Below, in pieces: positions 1-8,067 of a DNA stretch of 12,584 nucleotides. The translations under genes were made by a program, and so were the position numbers. The stretch covers positions 1-12,584 of the forward strand of contig JAFYQA010000083.1 of assembly GCA_017547315.1 (NCBI GenBank), read 5' to 3'. Each line of letters opens with the position of its first letter. Position 1 is the stretch's first letter. A model generated the notes under the pieces. The model saw nothing but the letters and a program-made list of their open reading frames with translations. It did not search any database and had not been told where the DNA came from. The stretch comes from Roseburia sp. Lineage in GTDB: Bacteria > Bacillota_A > Clostridia > Lachnospirales > Lachnospiraceae.

Positions 1-1488
<1,488 letters not shown>

Positions 1489-1601
1489 CTATACCTCCTT
1501 AGGTTCTCTGATGTTTCATTGTATGTCCATATCAGAAGGTATATTCCAAATTTATACAACAAAGAATATACAAAGCACATTAAGGTAACAGGCACTTTCT
1601 T

Positions 1602-1652
1602 GAAAATTAAAAATGGAATAGCGTGCTGACATGCCAGCACACTATTCCATTT
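1602..1652 (-). terminator. Intrinsic terminator of asnS
   Basis: A long inverted repeat starts about 30 bases past the asnS stop. The arms 1611-1628 and 1635-1652 form an 18-position stem with one mismatch (1622/1641), closed by a six-base loop. On the minus strand it is followed by five T, AA, then four T (1613-1602), so it terminates leftward transcription from asnS before glpK. The A-rich flank is much poorer as a terminator on the plus strand. The stem is unusually long for such a terminator. Confidence 0.9.
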
Positions 1653-1681
1653 ATTTTCAAAACATTTTTAATTTATAAATC

Positions 1682-3073
1682 TTACAATTCGCAGTTATTA
1701 ACAGTACGTGGGAATGGAATAACGTCACGGATATTTGTCATACCTGTTAAATACATTACGCAACGTTCAAAACCAAGACCAAATCCTGCATGTCTTGCTG
1801 AACCATATTTACGAAGATCTAAGTAGAAGTCATAGTCTTCTTCCTTAAGTCCCATTTCCTGGATACGAGCGAGGAGCTTATCGTAATCGTCCTCTCTCTG
1901 GCTACCACCGATGATTTCACCGATACCTGGCACTAAACAGTCTACTGCTGCTACTGTTTTGCCGTCTTCGTTCAATTTCATATAGAACGCTTTGATATCC
2001 TTTGGATAATCAGTTACAAATACAGGACGTTTGAATACCTGCTCTGTTAAATAACGTTCATGTTCTGTCTGTAAATCACAACCCCATGATACTTTATAAT
2101 CAAACTTATCGTTATTCTTAGATAAAATATCGATTGCTTCTGTATAAGTTACTCTAGCAAAATCAGAGTTTGCTACATTCTGAAGACGCTCTAATAAACC
2201 TTTATCGATGAAGTTATTGAAGAATGCCATTTCTTCTGGAGCGTTCTCTAATACATAGTTAATCACGTATTTTAACATGCTCTCTGCAAGCATCATATTG
2301 TCCTGTAAATCAGCAAATGCGATTTCTGGCTCAATCATCCAGAACTCTGCAGCATGACGTGTTGTGTTAGAATTCTCTGCACGGAATGTTGGTCCAAATG
2401 TGTAGATATTCTTAAATGCCATCGCATATGTCTCACCATTAAGCTGACCGCTTACTGTAAGATTCGTTGGCTTATTAAAGAAATCCTGTTTGAAATCTAC
2501 TTTGCCGTCTTCTGTCATTGGAACATTTGCTAAATCCAATGTAGTAACCTGGAACATTTCACCTGCACCTTCACAGTCACTTCCTGTGATAAGTGGTGTA
2601 TGAACATATACAAAGTCTCTCTCCTGGAAGAATTTGTGAATTGCATATGCACATAAAGAACGAACACGGAATACAGCTTCAAATGTATTTGTTCTAGCTC
2701 TCAAGTGTGAAATGGTTCTTAAATATTCAAAAGTATGTTTCTTTTTCTGTAATGGATAATCAGGTGTAGATGGTCCTTCTACCTCTACGCTTTCTGCCTG
2801 AATCTCAAATGGCTGCTTAGAGCCTGGTGTAGGCACAACACGACCTGTAACAATGATTGCTGCACCAACGTTTAACTTCTCTACTTCTTCAAAATTAGAG
2901 AGCACGTCAGAATATACTACCTGTACAGGTTCAAAGAAGGTTCCATCATTTACTACGATAAAACCGAAATTCTTAGAATTACGGATATTTCTAACCCATC
3001 CACCAATTGTAACAATCTGTTCTGCGTACTGCTCCTGGTTACGGAACAAGTCTCTTACATTTACCAAATCCAT
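1682..3073 (-). CDS. asnS: Asparaginyl-tRNA synthetase
   Basis: Class IIb aminoacyl-tRNA synthetase that charges tRNA-Asn with asparagine in the cytoplasm. At 463 residues it has the normal full length. An N-terminal OB-fold anticodon-binding domain covers about 17-100 ([19 protein letters not shown]). The class II catalytic core has motif 1 around 142-160, motif 2 as [21 protein letters not shown] at 230-250, and motif 3 as [15 protein letters not shown] within 430-446, ending in the typical IRDVIPFPR tail. Overall similarity is to AsnRS rather than AspRS. GGAGG lies well placed before the ATG. A sigma-A promoter sits 56-84 bases upstream and a strong terminator follows, so it can be transcribed alone. 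The preceding lipoprotein gene lies 91 bases upstream on the same strand without a clear terminator, so read-through is possible. The leader is only about 50 bases, too short for a T-box. Confidence 0.98.
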   Translation of the reverse strand: MDLVNVRDLFRNQEQYAEQIVTIGGWVRNIRNSKNFGFIVVNDGTFFEPVQVVYSDVLSNFEEVEKLNVGAAIIVTGRVVPTPGSKQPFEIQAESVEVEGPSTPDYPLQKKKHTFEYLRTISHLRARTNTFEAVFRVRSLCAYAIHKFFQERDFVYVHTPLITGSDCEGAGEMFQVTTLDLANVPMTEDGKVDFKQDFFNKPTNLTVSGQLNGETYAMAFKNIYTFGPTFRAENSNTTRHAAEFWMIEPEIAFADLQDNMMLAESMLKYVINYVLENAPEEMAFFNNFIDKGLLERLQNVANSDFARVTYTEAIDILSKNNDKFDYKVSWGCDLQTEHERYLTEQVFKRPVFVTDYPKDIKAFYMKLNEDGKTVAAVDCLVPGIGEIIGGSQREDDYDKLLARIQEMGLKEEDYDFYLDLRKYGSARHAGFGLGFERCVMYLTGMTNIRDVIPFPRTVNNCEL

Positions 3074-3128
3074 AACTTTCCTCCAAACTATCTATCATCT
3101 TCTCGGTCTTACCGAATCACATACTACC

Positions 3129-3157
3129 ATAATAGCCATCTGACCGAAAAAAATCAA
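3129..3157 (-). promoter_or_regulatory. Sigma-A promoter of asnS
   Basis: On the minus strand TTGATT (3157-3152), a 17-base spacer and TATTAT (3134-3129) give a good vegetative promoter. Transcription would start near 3122, leaving a leader of about 48 bases that contains a small CGGT-AAG-ACCG hairpin near 3105-3115 and the GGAGG site. The promoter occupies most of the gap between asnS and the upstream lipoprotein gene. Confidence 0.7.
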
Positions 3158-3164
3158 CATTTTT

Positions 3165-4376
3165 TTATTCTGAAACGATTTCTGTCGTCTCTACTACTTC
3201 TTCAACAGGTTCTGCAATTGTAATATCTGCTGTTTCTGTTAACTTCTCTAACAAATCAGCCTGCACATACATTTCTTTCATACGCTTTTCACCGAATACC
3301 GGATCACCATATCCGTAAGCGGCAAAAATCGGTTCTGCTGTCTCTAAACCGTAATAAGATACATAATTTGCTAATTCTGTTTCGTATCCCTCTGTATTAA
3401 GCTCTACACCCACTTCTTTAGCAATCGCACCTAAGATGAACTGAAGCTTAATCTCTGTTGTAATAACGCCTCTCCATTCATCCTCTGCCTGATCCACTGT
3501 AAGCTGATACTCTGTGCTTAAATATTCCTCTAACTTTGACTCATCGCCCTCGCAGAACTGCACCACATACATATTACGGTATGCTTTTAACATATCATCA
3601 AAGTAATCTGCAGGAATATCTACTGTACTGTTCTCCAATAAATATTTCTGAATATCTGCATTACTGTCATCCATCTTATAATATGCATTCTCTTCTACCA
3701 TACCGGTACGAACCATCGCATACATTCCTTCAAGCGTGTCTGCTCCGCCATATTTTTTCGCAAATGCATCGTCCATTTCTTCAAATGTTACTTCCTTCTG
3801 AATGGAATTCACTGTAAAAGTAAATACAACCGCTTTTCCTGCTAAATCTGTTGCGCCATAATTTGCTGGGAAGGTCACATCACAATCTATTACATCTCCT
3901 ACTTGAGCACCAAGAAGTCCTGCTGTAAATCCTTCAATATAGGAAGAACCGCCGCCAGCAGAACAGTTACCAGAAACATCAATATCCTGATCTGTAGCTG
4001 TACCGCCATCAAAAGCAACACCTTCTAATTTACCCACATAATCCACGTTTACAATATCACCTTCTGCAACAACTGTCTTCATCTCATCCGGCATATAAAA
4101 TGGCTTATAATATTCAAACCACTCTAAAATGTAAGCATCCACATCTTCCTCTGTCACTTCATAATCCTTTGCTAATTCAATTGGAATCGCAGTATAATCC
4201 GGTAAAGTAACATAATCTGCATAATTAAAATCGTATTTACCCAAATCAACAGCCGGTGCAACTGTTCCTGTTGCATTCTCCGTACCTTCTGTCGATTCAT
4301 TCTTAGAATCACCACAAGCTGCCATACTAAACACAGTTGTCATGCACAATAAAAGTGCCAATAATCTCTTTTTCAT
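3165..4376 (-). CDS. Lipoprotein with FKBP-type prolyl isomerase and trigger-factor C-terminal domain
   Basis: Predicted surface-anchored protein-folding factor of 403 residues. The start is the ATG at 4376, preceded by GAGAGGG; an in-frame GTG at 4403 has no ribosome site and would add nine residues ahead of the signal peptide. Residues 1-21 are a lipoprotein signal (MKKR, a hydrophobic core, then MAAC with lipidated Cys21), followed by a Ser/Thr/Glu-rich linker. Residues about 102-193 resemble the trigger-factor FKBP domain: GDIVNVDYVGKLEG, FDGG, FTAGLLGAQVGD and DVTFPANYG. Residues from about 194 match the trigger-factor C-terminal chaperone region (DDAFAKKYGGADTLE, an NSTVDIPADYF segment). 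The ribosome-binding N-terminal domain is absent. The acidic tail ends VVETTEIVSE. By analogy with PrsA it may help exported proteins fold; this is inference. A TGGTATGTT extended -10 around 4420-4430 is a weak promoter candidate. Confidence 0.87.
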   Translation of the reverse strand: MKKRLLALLLCMTTVFSMAACGDSKNESTEGTENATGTVAPAVDLGKYDFNYADYVTLPDYTAIPIELAKDYEVTEEDVDAYILEWFEYYKPFYMPDEMKTVVAEGDIVNVDYVGKLEGVAFDGGTATDQDIDVSGNCSAGGGSSYIEGFTAGLLGAQVGDVIDCDVTFPANYGATDLAGKAVVFTFTVNSIQKEVTFEEMDDAFAKKYGGADTLEGMYAMVRTGMVEENAYYKMDDSNADIQKYLLENSTVDIPADYFDDMLKAYRNMYVVQFCEGDESKLEEYLSTEYQLTVDQAEDEWRGVITTEIKLQFILGAIAKEVGVELNTEGYETELANYVSYYGLETAEPIFAAYGYGDPVFGEKRMKEMYVQADLLEKLTETADITIAEPVEEVVETTEIVSE

Positions 4377-4484
4377 ATTTCCCTCTCTACTTTCTAAAAA
4401 CACTTAATTTGCAAAGCCCTATTAACATACCACAATTTTTCGTAAAAATAAAGGGATTTTAAGGGAGTTCACAATAAATTCACA

Positions 4485-4513
4485 TTGATTTTTACGAGAA
4501 TCAATGCTACAAT
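4485..4513 (+). promoter_or_regulatory. Sigma-A promoter of the 165-residue membrane protein gene
   Basis: TTGATT (4485-4490), a 17-base spacer and TACAAT (4508-4513) form a good vegetative promoter, with AGGAGG at 4533-4538 downstream. The -35 box is also the left arm of an inverted repeat, TTGATT (4485-4490) and AATCAA (4499-4504), lying across the spacer, so a repressor site here is possible. Confidence 0.75.
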
Positions 4514-4546
4514 CTATGGAGAATTGCATTTTAGGAGGTTTTTAAC

Positions 4547-5044
4547 GTGACAACAGGACAAATTGTATTATTAGTATTCTTGGTAGTGACTATCGCTGCC
4601 ATGATTGCATTATATTTTCTTGGTAAAAAAGCTCAGACTAGAAAAGAAGAACAGGACGCGCAGATGGCTGCCGTTGCACAAGTTGTTCCAATGCTTATTA
4701 TCGACAAGAAGCGTATGAAGATTAAAGATTCCGGTCTTCCACAGGCAGTAATCGACCAGACACCAAAGATGATGCGTTGGTCAAAGCTTCCAATCGTAAA
4801 AGCGAAAGTTGGACCAAAGGTTATGACATTAATCGCAGATGAAGCTGTTTTTGACATGATTCCTTTGAAAAAAGAAGTAAAAGCTACTGTCAGCGGTATT
4901 TACATCACAAAAGTAACAGGTGTCCGTGGCGCTTTAGAGAAACCAGAGAAATTAACTTGGAGAGCTAAGTTAAAGAAAAAATATACTGAGTTAAGCAAAG
5001 AAACTGCTGAAGCACCAAAAGCAAACAGCAAAAAGAAAAAATAA
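4547..5044 (+). CDS. Uncharacterised single-pass membrane protein, 165 residues
   Basis: I do not recognise a named family. Translation starts at GTG 4547, eight bases after AGGAGG. Residues about 5-25 are a hydrophobic helix (IVLLVFLVVTIAAMIALYFL) followed by GKKAQTRK, which by the positive-inside rule puts the rest of the protein in the cytoplasm. The middle (about 48-125) alternates short hydrophobic strands with basic residues (LIIDKKRMKIKD, LPIVKAKVGPKVMTLIAD, VKATVSGIYITKVTGVRG), suggesting a small beta-rich domain. The C terminus from about 135 is lysine-rich and ends in KKKK, as if to contact nucleic acid or an acidic surface. One hydrophobic helix followed by a short beta-rich basic domain recalls YajC in layout, but I see no sequence evidence for that. 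It has its own promoter and terminator and diverges from the trigger-factor-like lipoprotein gene. Confidence 0.85.
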   Translation: MTTGQIVLLVFLVVTIAAMIALYFLGKKAQTRKEEQDAQMAAVAQVVPMLIIDKKRMKIKDSGLPQAVIDQTPKMMRWSKLPIVKAKVGPKVMTLIADEAVFDMIPLKKEVKATVSGIYITKVTGVRGALEKPEKLTWRAKLKKKYTELSKETAEAPKANSKKKK

Positions 5045-5061
5045 TACATAAGAACAACAAG

Positions 5062-5090
5062 AGCCCTCGCCAAAAAGGCGGGGGCTTTTC
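5062..5090 (+). terminator. Intrinsic terminator of the 165-residue protein gene
   Basis: The GC-rich arms 5063-5071 (GCCCTCGCC) and 5077-5085 (GGCGGGGGC) form a nine-pair stem with one G-T pair and an AAAAA loop, followed by TTTTCTATTTT. It begins 18 bases after the stop codon. The minus-strand flank lacks a T run, so it would serve the convergent HTH gene less well. Confidence 0.93.
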
Positions 5091-5135
5091 TATTTTCAAT
5101 CTCTCTTATGAATTTCCTATAATTGAAATGATTCT

Positions 5136-5402
5136 TTATTCTTCATCCCATATTCCAAAAATCTCATTCATATCACACTTTAGAACATCACACAATCCAA
5201 GCAGACAAGATACGGTCAGATTCTGCGTTCCCTTCTCAATTCTATTATACGAATAGATTGAGATATCCACACCTCTTAACTGCAATTGTTTTACAACATC
5301 CGTCTGTTTGATTTTCTGTGCTTCTCTAATTTTCCGAATAGAACTTCCTATGTTCTTATCCTTGACCTGAATCACTTTAAACTCTGTATGCTTTCTCTTC
5401 AT
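5136..5402 (-). CDS. Small XRE-family helix-turn-helix regulator
   Basis: 88-residue DNA-binding protein consisting of little more than a Cro/C1-type helix-turn-helix domain (about residues 18-78). Recognisable parts are IGSSIRKIREAQKIKQTDVVKQL (helices 1-2), ISIYSYNRIEKGTQNLTVSCLLGLCDVLKCDMNEIF (recognition helix onward) and the typical ending -LKCDMNEIFG. An ATG at 5402 preceded by GAGGTG is preferred over an in-frame start at 5465, which lacks a ribosome site. No effector domain is present. It diverges from the small cysteine-rich membrane protein gene, with about 120 bases between the starts, so it could control that gene or itself. This is inference; no clear operator was found. Such solitary XRE proteins occur both as chromosomal regulators and as remnants of mobile elements, but nothing around this one points to a mobile element. 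Confidence 0.88.
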   Translation of the reverse strand: MKRKHTEFKVIQVKDKNIGSSIRKIREAQKIKQTDVVKQLQLRGVDISIYSYNRIEKGTQNLTVSCLLGLCDVLKCDMNEIFGIWDEE

Positions 5403-5526
5403 TTTATACACCTCGTGCAATAATTCTATGTGATTTACACTTTTATCTATTGCGTTCTGGTGCAATTTGAGTTAGGATTTTATTAGACGATTGTAGAAAT
5501 TTTTCTTATAAAATACGGGTACCTAA

Positions 5527-5742
5527 ATGAATATGATTTTAAAACTATTCCTCATCCTATACGGCATAGGATGGCTTTACATCCTAAAAAAATGCTTTCT
5601 CTGGCTTATTCTCTATAAAAAATGCCGCCACATACGAAGCTGTAAAAAAGATGACTGTCCTATCCGTTACTCCTGTCGACGTACCGCCTATAGTGATGCC
5701 GAAAAAAAAGCCATACGTGAAAAAATCAACCATCTTAACTAA
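5527..5742 (+). CDS. Small cysteine-rich membrane protein (hypothetical)
   Basis: 71-residue protein, not recognised by name. Residues about 4-30 form one hydrophobic membrane helix; the remainder is basic and carries Cys33, Cys39, Cys44 and Cys50 in the spacing C-x5-C-x4-C-x5-C (CRHIRSCKKDDCPIRYSC), followed by a charged helix. The four cysteines suggest a small metal site or disulfide knuckle; by the positive-inside rule it would be cytoplasmic. The ribosome site is weak (GGGTACC before ATG 5527). The promoter candidate is also weak: TTAGAC about 18 bases before TATAAA, near 5483-5515. Reasons to accept it: the protein-like pattern of one helix plus a cysteine cluster, no overlap with the flanking genes, and a stop codon three bases before a strong hairpin. 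Confidence 0.6.
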   Translation: MNMILKLFLILYGIGWLYILKKCFLWLILYKKCRHIRSCKKDDCPIRYSCRRTAYSDAEKKAIREKINHLN

Positions 5743-5786
5743 AAAAGCCTTTAAACCTTGACATATCATCATTGGTTTAAAGGCTC
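5741..5786 (-). terminator. Shared hairpin terminator between convergent genes
   Basis: A perfect 12-pair stem (arms 5746-5757 and 5774-5785, GCCTTTAAACC with GGTTTAAAGGC plus a closing A-T) encloses a 16-base loop. On the minus strand it is followed by six T (5746-5741), a good terminator for the DUF1934 gene 14 bases upstream. On the plus strand it starts almost at the stop of the small membrane protein gene, but the tail (TCTTCC) is poor, so it acts mainly leftward. Confidence 0.88.
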
Positions 5787-5798
5787 TTCCTTACTATT

Positions 5799-6242
5799 TT
5801 ATAATTTAAAATCTCTTGCTTCTTTTGACTTCACATCCACCGTGATATGGCAGTCAGCCACATGCTCATAATTAATCTCGAGTCCATACTGAACTTTCAC
5901 ATTAATATCCATTTCACTTTCTACAACCTGAATATCCTTGGCATCAATGCCGATTAAAAGATTCCCAAACGGCGTATAATAATATGAAACATTCTTCTTA
6001 TCCTGCTCAAACACCATATGTACGGTAGCAGGTCCTTTTCTCGTCACTTCCATGGAATCTTCACTGATTTTGATTACATTTTTCGTAACCTCTGTCGTTC
6101 CTTCCATCACCTCATCATATAATACATAGTGTTTGCCATTTTTTTTATAATAAGTTCCTGAAGTAATCACTTCTACAGAATCACTGTCTTCTTCTCCTGC
6201 GAACTGTAATCCGCTGACTTTTACAAGTACATCTTTTGTCAT
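5799..6242 (-). CDS. DUF1934 (YwiB-like) beta-barrel protein
   Basis: 147-residue cytoplasmic protein matching the DUF1934 family, which includes B. subtilis YwiB and is thought to adopt a calycin-like beta-barrel; its molecular role is unknown. Visible family traits are the opening VLVKVSGLQ, the strand pairs SGTYYKKNGKHYVLYDE and KNVIKISEDSMEVTRKGPATVHMVFE, the conserved centre YYYTPFGNLLIGIDAKDI, and the late strands VKVQYGLEINYEHVADCHITVDVK. The length is normal. The start is ATG 6242. The best ribosome site, AAGGAG (6263-6258), is 15 bases away, longer than usual. It lies downstream of spoIIR on the same strand, 140 bases away, with its own promoter candidate and a leader holding an inverted repeat, so it may be separately expressed. 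Family assignment is from sequence pattern only. Confidence 0.85.
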   Translation of the reverse strand: MTKDVLVKVSGLQFAGEEDSDSVEVITSGTYYKKNGKHYVLYDEVMEGTTEVTKNVIKISEDSMEVTRKGPATVHMVFEQDKKNVSYYYTPFGNLLIGIDAKDIQVVESEMDINVKVQYGLEINYEHVADCHITVDVKSKEARDFKL

Positions 6243-6277
6243 ATAAGTCTCTTAATACTCCTTGATTTTACATTCCA

Positions 6278-6331
6278 GTAACTATTCAGTACCTGCGTTT
6301 TATGAAAACTGCCTTGACTCTCAATAGTTAC
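6278..6331 (-). repeat. Inverted repeat in the DUF1934 leader
   Basis: Nine-base perfect arms GTAACTATT (6278-6286) and AATAGTTAC (6323-6331) are separated by 36 bases that contain a further GTTTT-ATG-AAAAC hairpin. If transcription starts from the promoter candidate at 6346-6374, the whole structure lies in the 5' leader. There is no T tract, so it is not a terminator. It could be an RNA structure or a protein-binding site. Confidence 0.5.
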
Positions 6332-6345
6332 ACATTCTGTATGAT

Positions 6346-6374
6346 ATATTAACCGCTTTCCGTCAATTCCGCAA
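6346..6374 (-). promoter_or_regulatory. Candidate sigma-A promoter of the DUF1934 gene
   Basis: On the minus strand TTGCGG (6374-6369), a 17-base spacer and TAATAT (6351-6346) lie just past the spoIIR stop. The start site would fall near 6339, giving a leader of about 97 bases. An overlapping TTGACG with poorer spacing is an alternative -35. Confidence 0.45.
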
Positions 6375-6382
6375 GTTTTTCT

Positions 6383-7000
6383 TTAACGAAACCATTCTAA
6401 AAACCAAAGACGAATCTCATAATCACCCGAATTTAAAACTGCCTGATACTCCTCTTCATCTAATACGGCACGTAAAGATTCTTCTGCTTTTTCATCCACC
6501 ACCTCATACATACTATTTTCAAAGCACATATTCGGATACATCACGCACCACCAGTTCTGCCCGTTTCCATCGCCTATCGTGACTCTAAGTGCATCATAAT
6601 TCCCAGCAGGAAATGTATACGTCCCATATGTCTTTACCGGGAATTCACATTCCGTCAATTCCGCATGAATCTCATAAGAATAACCTGCTTCTTTTACTAC
6701 CTCTCCCACAATCTCTTCAATGACCGGTATCTGCTCTGTCACCATCTTTTGGCAGTCTTCTTTTGATTCGGTCATTTTCATATACTCCTGCATATAGCCT
6801 CCGATTGCGTCCCTTACTTCTAACTTCAACTGTTGGTCTTCTACACTGTCACTATTGGCTAGTACATGAAAACGCAACACCTTTTCCGCCAGCTGCTGCT
6901 GTAAATAACACTGCTTGCCACACCATACTCCGGTAGTCAGCACTGTTAGTAAAAATATTCCACTTATTATGTATTTGGTAATCTGTTTCATTCCTGTCAC
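6383..7000 (-). CDS. spoIIR: Stage II sporulation protein R
   Basis: Signalling protein made in the forespore and secreted to the intermembrane space, where in B. subtilis it triggers SpoIIGA to process pro-sigma-E in the mother cell. 205 residues, with one N-terminal hydrophobic segment (about 8-27, YIISGIFLLTVLTTGVWCG). Hallmarks are RFHVLANSDSVEDQQLKLEVRDAI at 43-66, GYSYEIHAELTECEFPVKTYGTYTFPAGNYDALRVTIGDGNGQNWWCVMYPNMCF at about 106-160, and an intact C terminus. The start may be GTG 7000 (AAGGA six bases upstream) or ATG 6991; the choice changes only three residues. It follows the GerC-type gene by 48 bases, and that gap holds a near-consensus sigma-F promoter, so it need not depend on ger operon read-through. 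SpoIIGA and the sigma-E gene are not in this window. Identification is firm. Confidence 0.95.
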   Translation of the reverse strand: MTGMKQITKYIISGIFLLTVLTTGVWCGKQCYLQQQLAEKVLRFHVLANSDSVEDQQLKLEVRDAIGGYMQEYMKMTESKEDCQKMVTEQIPVIEEIVGEVVKEAGYSYEIHAELTECEFPVKTYGTYTFPAGNYDALRVTIGDGNGQNWWCVMYPNMCFENSMYEVVDEKAEESLRAVLDEEEYQAVLNSGDYEIRLWFLEWFR

Positions 7001-7024
7001 GCTCCATCCTTTTTCTTATAAAAA

Positions 7025-7054
7025 CAGTATTACCAAACTTTTCCATCTCTAATC
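7025..7054 (-). promoter_or_regulatory. Sigma-F-type promoter of spoIIR
   Basis: On the minus strand GATTA (7054-7050), a 15-base spacer and GGTAATACTG (7034-7025) are compared with the B. subtilis sigma-F consensus GYWTA-N15-GGNRANAHTR. All ten -10 positions and four of five -35 positions agree, with exact spacing. The -35 box overlaps the TAG stop of the GerC-type gene. A start near 7017-7019 leaves a short leader with AAGGATGGAG before the GTG. Confidence 0.75.
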
Positions 7055-8062
7055 AATCCAGTCTATCTCTACTTCAAAAATAATTTCGATATCTTTCTCA
7101 TAAAAATCCGGAGATTGCATGTAATAAAAATACCATTCCCGCTCATTTCCTAATTTCTTGAAACTATTTGTGATGTCGATTCCCCGTTCTAATGCTTTGG
7201 CTGCCTTTGCTCTCATATACATCTCTGCCTGTTCTTGTAGCCAGTCTCTTGTCTCCTTCTCATCCACTGCATACCTCTGCTGAATTATCTCTCCGTCACA
7301 ATCTATTGCTACTACCACCTGCTGTTTTAATAGGCCGTTACTTTCTCTTTTTTGTTCAAATGTTATCTGATTATTAGAATCCGATAGCCTTACATAATTA
7401 TTTACCCCCAGCTGTAAAACATATTCTTCCAACTGATTTGCAATAAAAAAAGATAACAATGCCACATCACTCTCTGCCTGTCCGATGGCATTGCCGCGTT
7501 TATATACCTCATAGCCAGTCACCTCTGGTTTCTCTCCTATCAAAGAAACAGTAGGAATAAACAGTGTTTCCCTATGATTTTCCTTTTCTTGATATAACAT
7601 ACCAATCGTAGGATACGTCTCCTTTTTTACCGTATCTCCATGCTCTAATAATTCCTCCAGATAATCCCCCAATGTTTTCTCAAGATTCGCTTCTGCATCT
7701 TTTAATTCCTGTAATACGTCTGTTGTTACTACGTAGGCATTTAGCGGTACATTTTTATCCTCTTTTAGAAGTGCTAACATCCCTGCCATTGCTTCTTCAT
7801 CTTCCAAAAATCTCCGTTCTACTAATATGACTTTTAAATGATTATAATCTACTTTTTTCGTTCCTTCCTGCAAACCATTCAGCCACTCTTTTGTAAAGTC
7901 CGCCTCCGCTGCTACTGCGAGTATGGTTGGGAACTCTCTGTTTTCCAGTTCTGCTTCCGCACAACCGCTTAACAATGCCAAACCAAACATTACAACGGTT
8001 AGCAGCCACTTTTTTACCAATACGTTATTTACGCTCACTTTGCTCCTCTTCTTTTCTACCAC
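7049..8062 (-). CDS. Ger(x)C-type germinant receptor lipoprotein subunit
   Basis: C subunit of a nutrient germinant receptor, a lipoprotein expected on the outer face of the spore inner membrane beside the A and B subunits. 337 residues from GTG 8062, slightly short for the family (about 350-400). The signal is VKKWLLTVVMFGLALLSGC with lipidated Cys34. The region after it (ELENREFPTILAVAAEAD) corresponds to the family's opening strand but is diverged. The C-terminal half (RAKAAKALERGIDITNSFKKLG, then a final strand VEIDWID) follows the Ger(x)C helix-then-strand ending. Two starts are possible: GTG 8062 (GGAG eight bases upstream, overlapping the stop of the preceding gene) or GTG 8038 (GAGGAG four bases upstream), the latter giving a more typical 26-residue signal. 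It begins five bases after the B-subunit gene, so the two are translationally linked. Confidence 0.87.
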   Translation of the reverse strand: MVEKKRSKVSVNNVLVKKWLLTVVMFGLALLSGCAEAELENREFPTILAVAAEADFTKEWLNGLQEGTKKVDYNHLKVILVERRFLEDEEAMAGMLALLKEDKNVPLNAYVVTTDVLQELKDAEANLEKTLGDYLEELLEHGDTVKKETYPTIGMLYQEKENHRETLFIPTVSLIGEKPEVTGYEVYKRGNAIGQAESDVALLSFFIANQLEEYVLQLGVNNYVRLSDSNNQITFEQKRESNGLLKQQVVVAIDCDGEIIQQRYAVDEKETRDWLQEQAEMYMRAKAAKALERGIDITNSFKKLGNEREWYFYYMQSPDFYEKDIEIIFEVEIDWID

Positions 8063-8067
8063 TTTTT

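Noticed and set aside
1489..1610. Promoter or catabolite-response site for glpK
   Set aside because: TACAAT and TATAAA boxes occur, but none has a convincing -35 at proper spacing, and no cre-like palindrome was found, so no site is called.
1623..1826. Plus-strand 67-codon frame at the asnS end
   Set aside because: It begins inside the asnS terminator and runs antisense to the conserved asnS C terminus.
3074..3164. T-box leader ahead of asnS
   Set aside because: The gap is only 91 bases and the predicted leader about 50; there is no room for the specifier stem, T-box sequence and terminator/antiterminator, and none is visible.
3147..3167. Seven A and seven T runs flanking a short spacer as a terminator of the lipoprotein gene
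   Set aside because: The stem would be A-T only, which is too weak for intrinsic termination, and the T run is better explained as part of the asnS promoter spacer.
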